This document shows positions 16,845 through 30,690 of a DNA stretch of 64,000 nt, in pieces. This DNA comes from Bacteroidales bacterium. Lineage in GTDB: Bacteria; Bacteroidota; Bacteroidia; Bacteroidales; F082. Positions within the stretch are counted from its first letter, which is position 1. Every line of letters starts with the position of its first letter. The translations under genes and the position numbers were made by a program. A model generated the notes under the pieces. It made no database searches. It was given only the letters and a program-made list of their open reading frames with translations, and was not told the DNA's origin. The stretch covers positions 124,001 to 188,000 of the forward strand of contig JAFRRS010000023.1 of assembly GCA_017427985.1 (NCBI GenBank). The letters are read 5' to 3'.

Positions 16845-17258
16845 ATGGCACTGAAAAGAAGAAACCAGAGAAGAATCGACTTCAACTCGTCGTCCATGTC
16901 GGACCTCGTGTTCCTGCTCCTTATCTTCTTCATGCTGACATCAACGCTGGTGGCTCCTAACGCCATTAAGCTATTGTTGCCGCAAAGCAACAGCCGCACC
17001 ATGGCGAAACAGACCGTCACAGTGTATATCAACGAGAAGATGAACTATTTCGTTGGCGATCGTCCTGTTAACGAGAGCCAGCTACAGTCAGAAATCACGG
17101 TAGCGCTCAAAGGCGCAGCAGAAGGCACAGTGGTGGTACGTTCCGACAAGAGCGTACCGGTGCAATATGTCGTTACCGTGATTGACGCAGTAAACAACAT
17201 CAACAACGAGACACATCAGAACCACAAGGTTCTTTTAGCTACCTCGGCAAAGAAATGA
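16845..17258 (+). CDS. exbD: ExbD/TolR family protein
   Basis: A 137-residue single-pass protein. A basic N-terminus (ALKRRNQRRIDFNSSSMSDLVFLLLIFFMLTS) holds the proton-relay Asp in SSMSDLVFLLL, followed by a small periplasmic domain. It forms the channel complex with ExbB. The stop overlaps the tonB start as ATGA. Only one ExbD is encoded here, whereas many Bacteroidetes exb loci have two. Confidence 0.92.
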   Translation: MALKRRNQRRIDFNSSSMSDLVFLLLIFFMLTSTLVAPNAIKLLLPQSNSRTMAKQTVTVYINEKMNYFVGDRPVNESQLQSEITVALKGAAEGTVVVRSDKSVPVQYVVTVIDAVNNINNETHQNHKVLLATSAKK

Positions 17259-17980
17259 CAAGAGAAAACAAAAATAGGACAATTGCTATAGCTGTCACCG
17301 TCGTTGTGCATGCTGTTGTAGTAGGGCTGCTTATAATGATGGCGCTCACCACTCCCCTGCCATTGCCTGGCGAGGCTGGCGTTGAGGTGAACCTGGGAAT
17401 GTACAACCAAGGCATGGGCGTACAGCAGCAGCCAAAGCCGAAACCTGTGGTGAACACTCCGAAACCACAGCCACAGCAGCCAAAAGAAGAGACAATGACG
17501 CAAGACACGGAAGAAGCCCCGACACTCGAAGCCCCAAAGCCCAAGAAAGAAGAGCCTAAGGTCAACGAGAGAGCGCTGTTCAAACCTGTCAACAAGCCAG
17601 TGGAAGAGACGTCATCAGAAGGAAACACTGAGACTCCTGGCGACCAAGGCAACCATAATGGCGGCAAGGACATCGCCAACTACGAGGGACAAGGCGGAGC
17701 CGGAGACGGACCATCATACGACCTCGGTGGCAGAAATGCTAAAAGTCTTCACAGACCAAGTTCTAACTTCAACGAAGAAGGCAAAATTGTAGTCGACATT
17801 TGGGTTGACCGCGACGGTCGTGTAACAGACGCAAGAATTGGAAAAGGCACAGACATCACAAACGCAGATATGCGCAACATAGCATTAAATGCTGCAAAAT
17901 CATCTGTGTTCGCACCAGACAAGAACGCTGCTGAAAAGCAAAAAGGAACGATAACTTACAGATTTATTATAAGACAATGA
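17255..17980 (+). CDS. tonB: TonB/TolA-type energy transducer
   Basis: A 241-residue protein with an N-terminal membrane helix (AIAVTVVVHAVVVGLLIMMAL) containing the conserved His. A long proline/lysine/glutamine-rich spacer crosses the periplasm (about 45-150), and the C-terminal TonB domain follows (GKIVVDIWVDRDGRVTDARIGKGT to TITYRFII). It transmits ExbBD energy to outer-membrane partners. It is coupled by ATGA overlaps to exbD before it and folC after it. TolA is a possible alternative name. Confidence 0.88.
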   Translation: MTRENKNRTIAIAVTVVVHAVVVGLLIMMALTTPLPLPGEAGVEVNLGMYNQGMGVQQQPKPKPVVNTPKPQPQQPKEETMTQDTEEAPTLEAPKPKKEEPKVNERALFKPVNKPVEETSSEGNTETPGDQGNHNGGKDIANYEGQGGAGDGPSYDLGGRNAKSLHRPSSNFNEEGKIVVDIWVDRDGRVTDARIGKGTDITNADMRNIALNAAKSSVFAPDKNAAEKQKGTITYRFIIRQ

Positions 17981-19263
17981 ATTACGCTGAAACCACCAAC
18001 TGGATGTTCAATAAGTTCCCGATGTATCAGAAAGTCGGTGCATCGGCATATAAGCCAGACCTTGGCAACATCATCGAACTGCTTGATTTCTTGGGCAATC
18101 CGCAGAATCAGTTCAAGACCGTGCACGTGGCAGGCACCAACGGCAAAGGTACTGTGTCGCATACTATAGCATCAATATTCCAGGAATGCGGATACAAAAC
18201 AGGACTTTACACCTCCCCTCATCTTCGTGACTTCCGCGAGAGGATTCGCATAAACGGAAAGATGATTGATGAACAGAACGTCATCAACTTCATTGGGAAC
18301 AACAAAGAGAAGTTCGAAGAGATGCAGCTCTCATTTTTCGAGATGGCGACTGGCATGGCGTTCGACTATTTCGCAAAGGAAAAAGTTGACATCGCCATCA
18401 TCGAAGTTGGTCTCGGCGGGCGTCTTGACTCAACCAACGTGATAAAACCGGAACTCAGCGTAATCACCAATATTTCCTTGGATCACGTGAACATGCTCGG
18501 CAACACTTTGGCTGAGATAGCAGTGGAGAAAGCAGGCATCATCAAGCCCAACACACCCGTTGTCATTGGAGAGACACAATCGGAGACAAAAGACGTGTTC
18601 ATCAAGAAAGCGAAAGAATGCAACGCCCCGATATTCTTTGCCGACCAAATCATAGACTGCGACAAGATTCATATCGAATCGCTTGATTATCAGAAGTTTG
18701 ACATCTGGAAAGACAACGAATTATATATCGAGGCGATAGAATTCCCTCTTCTCGGATATTATCAGAAAAAGAATCTTGCTACAGCGATTTGCGCAATTGA
18801 ACAACTGAAAGACAAGTTCAAAATCGACAAAAAAGATATTGTCTACGGTCTTGAATTTGTTGTGAAAAACACAAATCTGATGGGAAGATGGCAGATTTTG
18901 TGCCGTCAGCCATTGGTTATCGCCGACACTGGACACAACATCGGTGGCATTAAAGAGATTGTGATGCAGCTTAGTGAGATGAGTTACAGGAAGTTACATT
19001 TCGTTTTGGGTTGTGTCAACGACAAAGATATTGACGGCATTCTGCATCTTTTGCCACATAACGCGGATTATTATTTCTGCAAAGCAGACATACCAAGAGG
19101 TCTCGACGCCAACATTTTGGCTTCAAAGGCTTATGAGGTGGGATTGCATGGCAATGTTTACGAATCGGTGCAACAGGCATACAACTCGGCTTTCAACAAC
19201 GCGCATTTCGATGATGTGGTTTTCGTTGGAGGAAGCAATTTCACAGTAGCGGAAGTCATTTGA
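17977..19263 (+). CDS. folC: Folylpolyglutamate synthase / dihydrofolate synthase
   Basis: A cytoplasmic Mur-ligase-fold enzyme (428 aa) that adds glutamate to folates, and in many bacteria to dihydropteroate. Motifs are the P-loop VHVAGTNGKGTVSHT, LYTSPHLRDFRERIRING, IIEVGLGGRLDSTNV, ITNISLDHVNMLG, AGIIKPNTPVVIGE and ADTGHNIGG. The start overlaps the tonB stop (ATGA), so it is part of the exb operon even though its function is unrelated. Confidence 0.93.
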   Translation: MNYAETTNWMFNKFPMYQKVGASAYKPDLGNIIELLDFLGNPQNQFKTVHVAGTNGKGTVSHTIASIFQECGYKTGLYTSPHLRDFRERIRINGKMIDEQNVINFIGNNKEKFEEMQLSFFEMATGMAFDYFAKEKVDIAIIEVGLGGRLDSTNVIKPELSVITNISLDHVNMLGNTLAEIAVEKAGIIKPNTPVVIGETQSETKDVFIKKAKECNAPIFFADQIIDCDKIHIESLDYQKFDIWKDNELYIEAIEFPLLGYYQKKNLATAICAIEQLKDKFKIDKKDIVYGLEFVVKNTNLMGRWQILCRQPLVIADTGHNIGGIKEIVMQLSEMSYRKLHFVLGCVNDKDIDGILHLLPHNADYYFCKADIPRGLDANILASKAYEVGLHGNVYESVQQAYNSAFNNAHFDDVVFVGGSNFTVAEVI

Positions 19264-19287
19264 TAGTTAGTCAGTTAATAAGTTGAA

Positions 19288-21579
19288 ATGAGAAATGTCA
19301 AGGTAATATTGTTTGTTTTGATGGCGTTGTTCTTGACGGGATGCGCTGTCAGGAAATATGTTCCGGAAGGCAAAGCAATATTGATTGACAACAGAATCAT
19401 CAACGATTCCAGCAAATACGACATCTCAAAAGCTGATGTTTCTGATTACATTGTCCAGCAGCCCAACAAAAGTTTGTTCGGATGGCTCCCAAGAGTTTGG
19501 ATTTATTATAAAACAATAGACAAAACCGACAGGAAATTCTATAAATGGGTCAACAAGAACCTCAGTGTGGAGCCCACATATTACAACAGCGGACTCACTG
19601 CCGACTCAAAAAGACAGATTGAGGATTATCTTGACTACACTGGATTTTTCAAGTCAAAAGTTGAGACAAGCAGAACAGAAAAGCGCAAAAGGGCAAAAGT
19701 AACTTACAAGATAACGCCTACCAAGCCGTATACAATAAGGGACATCAGCTATAAGATTAACGACAGTTCCGTACACAGGGAAATCAACAAGATTGAAAAC
19801 AACTTCCCTGTTGAGAAAGGCAACATTTACAACGCTTTCGAAATGGATAGGGAGCGTGACATGATTGACAACCACCTTAGAGACAACGGATATTTTTTCT
19901 TCAACAAAGATTTTATTGTTTTCGAAATTGACACAAATCTGAGACAGCGAAAAGCAGATGTCACATTGCGCATTGACGGGAACAAGCATTACAAGTTTAT
20001 GATAAACAAGGTGTTTGTCTATCCTGATTACAACATCCAGACAGCAAATATTACAGTAAACGACACCGTTCCTTTCTCATTTAACATTGGAAGAAAAAAG
20101 AATCCAGAGTACAGGTTCAACTTCATTTACGGGAGCAATCCGAAAGTCAACCTGAAGACTTTCAATCAGGTGATTCAGATTCACGAGGGAGAATTGTTCA
20201 GCCAAAAGAAAGTGACCCAGACATACAGGGCGTTAAGCGGTTTGAGGTTATACAGCCTCAGCAATATCAGTTTCGACACTATTTCCGGAGGAAATGACAC
20301 CATAAAACTTCTCAACTGCACCGTCACATTGCAAAAAGGCAAGCTTCACCATTACAACATCCAGCTTGAAGGCACCAATTCCGGTGGCGATTTAGGGGCT
20401 CTTGGAAGCATCTCCTACAGAAACAACAACATCTTCAGAGGATCGGAGTTGCTAAGAATATCAATGAGATACGGTTTTCAGGCACAACGTGTGGAAAACT
20501 ATATCATTGACGAAGGTCTGTTCAACACACAAGAGTTTGGCGTTGAAGCGAGCATCATGTTCCCTCGATTCTTAAGCCCCATCTCACTGCATAACTTTGT
20601 GATTGAGTACCAGCCCAAGACGGTGCTTTCCACGGGTTACAACATGCAGATACGTCCTTTGTACATGAGGTATATCATGACCGCCACCTACGGTTATAAC
20701 TGGAAGACAACCAATACGATAGAACACATCCTCACCCCTATCAACCTCAACACGGTTAAAGTGCTTCCATCAGATTTGTTTGCGTTGCTTCTCGACCTTG
20801 AGACTAACCAGCGCATCAAGGACCAGTACACCGACCACTTGATTTTCGGTTTGAATTATTCATTCATTTACAACAACCAGAATGTCAATAAAACAAACGA
20901 TTTCTTTTATTTCAAGGCCGATTTCGAGACATCTGGCAATCTGCTTTCATTGCTGAACAACACCCCTATCATCAATGAAAACAACAACTATCATGAGATT
21001 GCGGGAATACGTTACGCACAGTATTTCAAATTCCAGCTAGATTTCAGATACTACCATTATTTCAAGAGCAACAACGTTTTCGCTTTGAGGCTGATGTACG
21101 GGCAAGGCATTGCTTACGGCAACTCCAACGACATACCTTTTGAAAAGAGTTTTTATGCCGGCGGTGCCAACGGAATGAGAGGCTGGCAGTTCAGGAACCT
21201 CGGTCCTGGTGAGTTCAACAACCAATACGGATATGACATTGAGCATATCGGCGATTTGCAGATAGAATCGAATATCGAGTACAGATTCCCGCTTTACGGT
21301 ATGGTTAAAGGTGCCATTTTCGGCGACGTCGGAAACATCTGGACTTTAAGCGACAATGGCTCTTTCCCTGGAGGACAGTTCAAATTCGACAAATTCTACA
21401 AGCAGTTGGCTGTTGATGCCGGTTTCGGAATCCGTTTGGATTTCTCATTCTTCCTCATCCGTCTTGACATAGCAGCCCCGTTATGCGACCCGTCGTACGA
21501 CGAGGCACACCGCTGGAGAGTCAGCAAGTTACAATTTAAGAATCTGGTTTGGAACTTTGGTATCGGATATCCGTTTTAA
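19288..21579 (+). CDS. tamL: TamL: lipoprotein form of the TamA/BamA-family outer-membrane assembly protein
   Basis: A 763-residue outer-membrane protein. The signal peptide ends in lipobox LTGC (Cys19), POTRA-like domains occupy roughly residues 120-330, and a C-terminal 16-strand barrel of the Omp85 family follows. Barrel marks are FYAGGANGMRGWQFRNLGPGEF and the final IESNIEYRFPLYGMVKGAIFGDVGNIW to GIGYPF, ending in an aromatic residue. Lipid-anchored TamA (TamL) is the Bacteroidetes form of the translocation and assembly module. No tamB-like gene is adjacent, as one might expect; the neighbours are folC and a helicase gene. Confidence 0.88.
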   Translation: MRNVKVILFVLMALFLTGCAVRKYVPEGKAILIDNRIINDSSKYDISKADVSDYIVQQPNKSLFGWLPRVWIYYKTIDKTDRKFYKWVNKNLSVEPTYYNSGLTADSKRQIEDYLDYTGFFKSKVETSRTEKRKRAKVTYKITPTKPYTIRDISYKINDSSVHREINKIENNFPVEKGNIYNAFEMDRERDMIDNHLRDNGYFFFNKDFIVFEIDTNLRQRKADVTLRIDGNKHYKFMINKVFVYPDYNIQTANITVNDTVPFSFNIGRKKNPEYRFNFIYGSNPKVNLKTFNQVIQIHEGELFSQKKVTQTYRALSGLRLYSLSNISFDTISGGNDTIKLLNCTVTLQKGKLHHYNIQLEGTNSGGDLGALGSISYRNNNIFRGSELLRISMRYGFQAQRVENYIIDEGLFNTQEFGVEASIMFPRFLSPISLHNFVIEYQPKTVLSTGYNMQIRPLYMRYIMTATYGYNWKTTNTIEHILTPINLNTVKVLPSDLFALLLDLETNQRIKDQYTDHLIFGLNYSFIYNNQNVNKTNDFFYFKADFETSGNLLSLLNNTPIINENNNYHEIAGIRYAQYFKFQLDFRYYHYFKSNNVFALRLMYGQGIAYGNSNDIPFEKSFYAGGANGMRGWQFRNLGPGEFNNQYGYDIEHIGDLQIESNIEYRFPLYGMVKGAIFGDVGNIWTLSDNGSFPGGQFKFDKFYKQLAVDAGFGIRLDFSFFLIRLDIAAPLCDPSYDEAHRWRVSKLQFKNLVWNFGIGYPF

Positions 21580-21580
21580 T

Positions 21581-25915
<4,335 letters not shown>

Positions 25916-25917
25916 AA

Positions 25918-26196
25918 TCAGTCCTCTTTTTTCTTAAGTAACGCATAACCTGCTCCTGCAGCGAGCATAACAAGCAGTCCGCCACCGAGCGGGGCATCAC
26001 CGAATGTCTGATTGCTGGCGTTCATAAAACCTCCCGAAGCCGAGAAGTTGCCGCGGTCAGAGTAAGTATCATCACTGTAGTTTGAAAAGAATCCATCCAT
26101 TTTGGTTTGTGCAACGGAAGTTTTTGGCAACAGCAGTGTCACAACTATTGCCGCAGTCATTATAAACTCCTTTGTCTTTTCTGAAAACTTTTTCAT
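25918..26196 (-). CDS. Small exported protein with C-terminal glycine/hydrophobic/lysine tail
   Basis: A 92-residue protein with an N-terminal signal peptide (EFIMTAAIVVTLLLPKTSVAQ), a short polar middle (GFFSNYSDDTYSDRGNFSASGG) and a C-terminal PLGGGLLVMLAAGAGYALLKKKED. That tail (Pro-Leu-Gly3, membrane segment, basic cluster) has the layout of PEP-CTERM/LPXTG-type sorting signals. I remember similar tails in other Bacteroidales proteins but no assigned function. The ATG at 26196 is preferred to a TTG at 26205. It is in an operon with the lipoprotein gene 2 bp downstream. Confidence 0.7.
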   Translation of the reverse strand: MKKFSEKTKEFIMTAAIVVTLLLPKTSVAQTKMDGFFSNYSDDTYSDRGNFSASGGFMNASNQTFGDAPLGGGLLVMLAAGAGYALLKKKED

Positions 26197-26205
26197 TTCA
26201 ATCAA

Positions 26206-26440
26206 ATTTAAATCTGCAAATTGTTTTACGATTAAAAAAAATAAAAAAGTGAATATGATTTTTTAAAAAACGGTCATCTAAAACGGCGGCAAAAGTAGTA
26301 TTATTTTTTAATATAAAAATTATTATTATTAAAAATACATGGAGACTAAAACGATTTACGTTCAGAATAAAAATTTGTACACGGAGAATAAAGAATTTGG
26401 GATTTCAAACCAATGAAACTTCGTTGGTTATGGCAAAAAA
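26206..26440. other. Intergenic region between the small exported protein gene and the rplQ terminator
   Basis: A very A/T-rich spacer. It holds a promoter -7 candidate at 26289-26297 (TACTTTTGC, minus strand) for the small exported protein gene, with a 5' leader of about 85 nt. I see no coding sequence or clear hairpin in the remainder. Confidence 0.6.
26289..26297 (-). promoter_or_regulatory. Promoter -7 element for the small exported protein/lipoprotein pair
   Basis: TACTTTTGC on the minus strand; no clear TTTG -33 element. Confidence 0.5.
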
Positions 26441-26470
26441 GTAGAGACGCCATAATATGACGTCTCTACA
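26434..26470 (-). terminator. Palindromic element copy 8 acting as terminator of the ribosomal cluster
   Basis: GTAGAGACG/CGTCTCTAC arms at 26441-26469 with an 11-nt centre, directly followed on the minus strand by TTTTTT. It lies 27 bp after the rplQ stop. It is therefore both a member of the dispersed palindrome family and a good intrinsic terminator. Confidence 0.8.
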
Positions 26471-26496
26471 TGTAACCACAATTATCTATGTGTTGT

Positions 26497-26979
26497 TTAT
26501 TCAGCCTTTGGAGCTTCTTCTGCTGCCGGAGCTTCCACTGCTGGGGCTTCTGCTTTCTTCTTGCCACCACGACGTGTTGTCTTGGTTGCTTTTGCAGCTT
26601 TCTTGCCGTTGGTGTATGTGTCATTGTAATCGACCAATTCCATCATGCACATGTCGGCGTTGTCGCCTGCGCGCAAACCGAGTTTGATGATACGAGTGTA
26701 TCCACCAGGACGGTTAGCGACCTTCTGGCTCACCTCACGGAACAATTCCGACACAGCGTATTTGTTGCGGAGCTGTGCGAACACAACACGGCGTGAGTTT
26801 GTGGAGTCGTCTTTGGAACGGGTGATCATCGGTTCGACGAAAAGGCGCAAAGCCTTAGCCTTGGCTGTCGTGGTGATGATGCGTTTCTCAAGGATCAATG
26901 ATGATGCCATGTTGGCGAGCATCGAGCCACGGTGAGCGGCTTTTCTTCCTAAATGATTGATTTTATTATTGTGTCTCAT
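26497..26979 (-). CDS. rplQ: 50S ribosomal protein L17
   Basis: A 160-residue large-subunit protein near the peptide exit tunnel. The start [27 protein letters not shown] and the TRVIKLG-type motif ([22 protein letters not shown]) identify it. A C-terminal Lys/Ala/Glu/Pro-rich tail (about residues 128-160) extends the core and is commonly seen in Bacteroidetes. Last gene of the alpha operon, 5 bp after rpoA, followed by the palindromic terminator. Confidence 0.95.
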   Translation of the reverse strand: MRHNNKINHLGRKAAHRGSMLANMASSLILEKRIITTTAKAKALRLFVEPMITRSKDDSTNSRRVVFAQLRNKYAVSELFREVSQKVANRPGGYTRIIKLGLRAGDNADMCMMELVDYNDTYTNGKKAAKATKTTRRGGKKKAEAPAVEAPAAEEAPKAE

Positions 26980-26984
26980 CTCTA

Positions 26985-27977
26985 TTATTCCTTATCTAAT
27001 TTATATTTACTGATATTCATTCCAAATTCGAGTCCCTTGCTTCTGACCAGTTCTTCAAGTTCGGTTAGTGACTTCTTGCCGAAGTTACGGAACTTGAGGA
27101 GGTCGGCTTTGTTAAGGGCGACGAGTTCACCGATTGTCTCCACTTCGGCTGCCTTGAGGCAGTTGAGTGCGCGGACTGAAAGATCCATGTCGACGAGTTT
27201 GGTTTTCAGAAGCTGACGGATGTGCAATGAGCCTTCGTCAAAGTCTTCCGACACAGTCTTCTGTTCATCCATCAGGGTGATACGTTCGTCGGAGAACAGC
27301 ATCAGATGGTAGATGAGGATCTTAGCAGCTTCGGTCATCGCATCCTTAGGATTGATTGAGCCGTCTGTTTCGATGTCAAGGATGAGTTTCTCGTAGTCGG
27401 TCTTCTGCTCGACACGGTAGTTATCAACCTTAAAGCTGACGTTTCTGATTGGTGTATGGATTGAATCGATGGCGATGGTGTTGACCGGTGCGTTGAGAAC
27501 TTTGTTCTCGTCGGCGTTGACATAACCTCTACCTTTATTAATTGTCATGTCGATAGTCAACTTCACCGATGGGTCCATGTGGCAGATTACGAGTTCAGGA
27601 TTCAGCACTTGGAACACCGACAAGAACTTGTTGATGTCGCCTGCGACGAATTCTTCCTGTCCACCGATAACCACAGTGACTTTCTCGAATGTCTCACCCG
27701 GAATCTGTTGTTTGAAGCGAACCTGCTTGAATTTGAGCACTATGTCGGTAAGGTCTTCGATGACACCTGGTATAGGAGCCATTTCATGTTCCACACCTTC
27801 AACGCGGATTGAGGTGATGGCGAAACCTTCGAGCGATGAGAGGAGCACTCTTCTCAAAGCGTTGCCGATTGTCATGCCGTAGCCTGGTTCGAGCGGGCGA
27901 AATTCGAAGACACCGTGTTTGTCTGTCGATTCTACCATGACGACCTTGTCAGGTCTTTGAAATGCTAATATTGCCAT
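26985..27977 (-). CDS. rpoA: DNA-directed RNA polymerase, alpha subunit
   Basis: A 330-residue subunit that dimerises to nucleate RNA polymerase assembly. The N-terminal domain has [26 protein letters not shown] and [10 protein letters not shown]. The C-terminal domain binds UP elements and activators and has [21 protein letters not shown] and [17 protein letters not shown], with the usual Arg, Asn and Gly residues. Placed between rpsD and rplQ as in most bacteria. Confidence 0.97.
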   Translation of the reverse strand: MAILAFQRPDKVVMVESTDKHGVFEFRPLEPGYGMTIGNALRRVLLSSLEGFAITSIRVEGVEHEMAPIPGVIEDLTDIVLKFKQVRFKQQIPGETFEKVTVVIGGQEEFVAGDINKFLSVFQVLNPELVICHMDPSVKLTIDMTINKGRGYVNADENKVLNAPVNTIAIDSIHTPIRNVSFKVDNYRVEQKTDYEKLILDIETDGSINPKDAMTEAAKILIYHLMLFSDERITLMDEQKTVSEDFDEGSLHIRQLLKTKLVDMDLSVRALNCLKAAEVETIGELVALNKADLLKFRNFGKKSLTELEELVRSKGLEFGMNISKYKLDKE

Positions 27978-27996
27978 AATATCAGTTTATATTCGA

Positions 27997-28602
27997 TTAT
28001 TTAGAATACAACTCAACGATCAGTTGTTCATTGATGGTTTCAGGAATATCCTCGCGGTTAGGATAGCTCATGAACTTTCCTGTGAGGGTTGCTGAATCCC
28101 ATTCTAACCATGGGAAGCTGACTGAACGGCCTGCCACTGAATTTGTAATGACTTCCAAGCTCTTTGATTTCTCGCGCACTGCCACGATGTCACCCGGTTT
28201 CAGCATTGCTGAAGGGATGTTCATGACCTTTCCGTTCACTGTGATGTGACGGTGGCTTACTAACTGGCGAGCTGCGTCACGTGTAGGAGCGATACCCAAG
28301 CGGTACACTGTGTTGTCGACACGTGATTCGATGAGCTGGAGGAGGATTTCACCGGTGATACCCTTTTTCTTCGAAGCCTTATCGAAGATGTTGCGGAACT
28401 GGCGCTCAAGGATACCGTAGGTGTATTTTGCCTTTTGTTTTTCTTGCAACTGGATACCGTACTCAGAAACTTTCTTGCGTTTCTTTGCAGCACCATGTTG
28501 TCCCGGAGGGAAATTTCTTTTTTCGTAATACTTGTCTGAGCCGTAGATTGGTTCACCAAACTTACGAGCGATCTTTGTCTTAGGACCTGTATATCTTGCC
28601 AT
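27997..28602 (-). CDS. rpsD: 30S ribosomal protein S4
   Basis: A 201-residue primary 16S rRNA-binding protein needed for 30S assembly; in enterics it also represses its operon. The N-terminus [18 protein letters not shown] lacks the Cys zinc site. The S4 RNA-binding domain spans about residues 90-150 ([33 protein letters not shown]). Confidence 0.97.
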   Translation of the reverse strand: MARYTGPKTKIARKFGEPIYGSDKYYEKRNFPPGQHGAAKKRKKVSEYGIQLQEKQKAKYTYGILERQFRNIFDKASKKKGITGEILLQLIESRVDNTVYRLGIAPTRDAARQLVSHRHITVNGKVMNIPSAMLKPGDIVAVREKSKSLEVITNSVAGRSVSFPWLEWDSATLTGKFMSYPNREDIPETINEQLIVELYSK

Positions 28603-28629
28603 AACTTTACTTTTTTAAATGTTAAACAA

Positions 28630-29019
28630 TTACACTCTTCTGCGTTTTGGCGGACGGCAACCGTTGTGCGGTATTGGAGTAACGTCGACGATTTCTGTCA
28701 CTTCCACGCCTGATGAGTGGATAGCGCGGATAGCTGACTCGCGACCTGCGCCTGGTCCCTTAACGAATACTTTGACTTTACGTAATCCCAAGTCATACGC
28801 TGTCTTTGAGCACTCTTCTGCTGCCATCTGAGCTGCGTATGGGGTGTTCTTCTTTGAACCCTTGAAGCCCATCTTTCCGGCTGATGCCCAAGATATGACT
28901 TGTCCTTCATTGTTTGTTAATGAAATGATGATGTTATTGAAAGAAGCTTTGATAAATGCCTTACCGGTAGCCTCAATCTTCACAACACGTTTCTTAACAG
29001 ATTTTGTGTTTTTTGCCAT
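28630..29019 (-). CDS. rpsK: 30S ribosomal protein S11
   Basis: A 129-residue platform protein next to the E-site mRNA. Markers are [37 protein letters not shown] and the basic C-terminus [18 protein letters not shown]. Lies between rpsM and rpsD. Confidence 0.97.
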   Translation of the reverse strand: MAKNTKSVKKRVVKIEATGKAFIKASFNNIIISLTNNEGQVISWASAGKMGFKGSKKNTPYAAQMAAEECSKTAYDLGLRKVKVFVKGPGAGRESAIRAIHSSGVEVTEIVDVTPIPHNGCRPPKRRRV

Positions 29020-29059
29020 TTAACTTACTACTTTTTTAATGGTATTAATTATGATCCGA

Positions 29060-29437
29060 CTACTTCGTAGCCTTCTTCTTATTTGCAACAGTCTTCTTAC
29101 GACCCTTACGTGTACGAGCGTTGTTCTTTGTGCTCTGACCACGAAGTGGTAATCCGAGACGGTGACGGATTCCTCTGTAGCAACCGATATCCATCAAACG
29201 TTTGATGTTGATCTGGATTTCGCTGCGGAGTTCACCTTCTGTTTTGTAATTGTCGGCGATGATGTTACGGATTGTGTTCTGTTCATCATCGGTCCAGTCC
29301 TGGACTTTCTTGTCAGCTGCCACGTTAGCCTGTGCAAGGATAGATTTCGCAGCTGAACGGCCGATACCGTAAATGTAGGTTAAAGATATTTGACCTTGTT
29401 TGTTGTTCGGGATATCTACACCAGCAATTCTAGCCAT
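29060..29437 (-). CDS. rpsM: 30S ribosomal protein S13
   Basis: A 125-residue head protein that contacts P-site tRNA and the 50S bridge. It has [47 protein letters not shown] and a lysine-rich tail. First large gene after rpmJ in the alpha operon. Confidence 0.97.
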   Translation of the reverse strand: MARIAGVDIPNNKQGQISLTYIYGIGRSAAKSILAQANVAADKKVQDWTDDEQNTIRNIIADNYKTEGELRSEIQINIKRLMDIGCYRGIRHRLGLPLRGQSTKNNARTRKGRKKTVANKKKATK

Positions 29438-29460
29438 AGTTTATCTGTTTTTTATTTTAA

Positions 29461-29577
29461 TTAACCCTGACGTTGTTTTTCCTTAGGGTTCTTTTTGTTA
29501 ATAACATACAATTTACCTTTGCGACGCACAATTTTGCAATCGTCTGATCTCTTCTTGATCGATGCTCTTACTTTCAT
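29461..29577 (-). CDS. rpmJ: 50S ribosomal protein L36, zinc-ligand-free form
   Basis: A 38-residue protein, [20 protein letters not shown] followed by a basic tail ending [10 protein letters not shown]. The zinc-type L36 has a CxxC...C...H set; here only one Cys (residue 14) remains, so this is the C-minus form. It sits between infA and rpsM, 23 bp before rpsM. Confidence 0.93.
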   Translation of the reverse strand: MKVRASIKKRSDDCKIVRRKGKLYVINKKNPKEKQRQG

Positions 29578-29622
29578 TTTATATACTTTTTTTATTTTTT
29601 TCGAAGCATTTATTTTTAGCGC

Positions 29623-29657
29623 GCAAAATTACAATTTTTTGCGTTACATTTTACAAA
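29623..29657 (-). promoter_or_regulatory. Internal promoter upstream of rpmJ-rpsM-rpsK-rpsD-rpoA-rplQ
   Basis: -7 element TAATTTTGC (29631-29623) and -33 TTTG (29657-29654), 22 bp apart on the minus strand, inside the 93-bp gap between infA and rpmJ. It would let the alpha operon be transcribed apart from spc. Confidence 0.65.
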
Positions 29658-29670
29658 TTGGTGCAAATTT

Positions 29671-29889
29671 TTATTTGTACCTGAAAGTTATACGACCTTT
29701 TGTCAAATCGTAAGGCGACATCTCGAGTCTTACCTTGTCACCGGGGAGAATTTTTATGTAATGCATGCGCATTTTTCCGGAGATGTGTGCTATGATTTGC
29801 AGACCGTTCTCCAATTCAACCCGAAACATTGCATTACCGAGTGATTCCGTTACTGTACCGTCTTGTTCTATCGACAACTGTTTTGCCAT
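29671..29889 (-). CDS. infA: Translation initiation factor IF-1
   Basis: A 72-residue OB-fold protein that binds the 30S A site during initiation. Sequence landmarks are [26 protein letters not shown] text (here [14 protein letters not shown]), [18 protein letters not shown] and the C-terminus [10 protein letters not shown]. It follows map by 12 bp. Confidence 0.96.
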   Translation of the reverse strand: MAKQLSIEQDGTVTESLGNAMFRVELENGLQIIAHISGKMRMHYIKILPGDKVRLEMSPYDLTKGRITFRYK

Positions 29890-29901
29890 ATAATTTCTTT
29901 T

Positions 29902-30678
29902 TTATTTGTTGTTTTCTACTGCTTCAGCCCATTCAAAACTTGATAATATCTCGGCTTTTCCGTGGCGCACCGCGATGTCGTGCTCGAAATGTGCTGCTGG
30001 TTTCCTGTCACGCGTGGTGATAGTCCAGCCGTCGCGTTCCTGCACGATTTCCTTTTTCCCGAGGGTTATCATCGGCTCAATTGCAAGCACCATACCTTCA
30101 TTGAGTTTGGTACCCGAGCCGCGTTTGCCGTAGTTAGGCACCTGCGGGTCTTCGTGCATCTTGCGTCCGACACCATGTCCGACGAGTTCACGGACGACGC
30201 CGTAACCGAATTGTTCGACGTGGCTTTGGACGGCGTAACCGATGTCGCCGATGCGGTTGCCTGCCACTGCAGCCTCGATGCCTTTATAAAGCGATTCCTT
30301 CGTCCTTTTGAGAAGAAGTCTCACCTCTTCCGACACCTCGCCGCAGCAGAACGTGTAAGCCGAGTCGCCGACATAGCCGTTCAACACCGTGCCACAGTCG
30401 ATTGAGACGATGTCACCGTCGCGGAGCTCGTAGTTGCCAGGAATACCGTGAACCACTTGCTCGTTGACAGAGATGCATAGACTTCCGGGAAATCCTTCGT
30501 AGCCCTTGAATGCAGGAGTTGCGCCATGGTCTCTGATAAACTCTTCCGCGAGTTTGTCGAGTTCGATGGTACGGACTCCCGGACGTATATGCTTTCCAAC
30601 CTCGCCGAGGGTTTTACCCACGAGCAAAGCTGCTTGTCTCAACAATTCAATTTCGTTATCTGTTCTGAAATGAATCAT
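29902..30678 (-). CDS. map: Methionine aminopeptidase, type I
   Basis: A 258-residue metalloprotease that removes initiator Met from new proteins. Metal ligands are recognisable in SIDCGTVLNGYVGDSAYTF (two Asp), GHGVGRKMHEDP (His), LAIEPM (Glu) and HFEHDIAV (Glu). There is no N-terminal zinc finger or linker, so type Ia. Its place between secY and infA is the usual Bacteroidetes arrangement. Confidence 0.96.
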   Translation of the reverse strand: MIHFRTDNEIELLRQAALLVGKTLGEVGKHIRPGVRTIELDKLAEEFIRDHGATPAFKGYEGFPGSLCISVNEQVVHGIPGNYELRDGDIVSIDCGTVLNGYVGDSAYTFCCGEVSEEVRLLLKRTKESLYKGIEAAVAGNRIGDIGYAVQSHVEQFGYGVVRELVGHGVGRKMHEDPQVPNYGKRGSGTKLNEGMVLAIEPMITLGKKEIVQERDGWTITTRDRKPAAHFEHDIAVRHGKAEILSSFEWAEAVENNK

Positions 30679-30690
30679 ATTCTATAGAAA

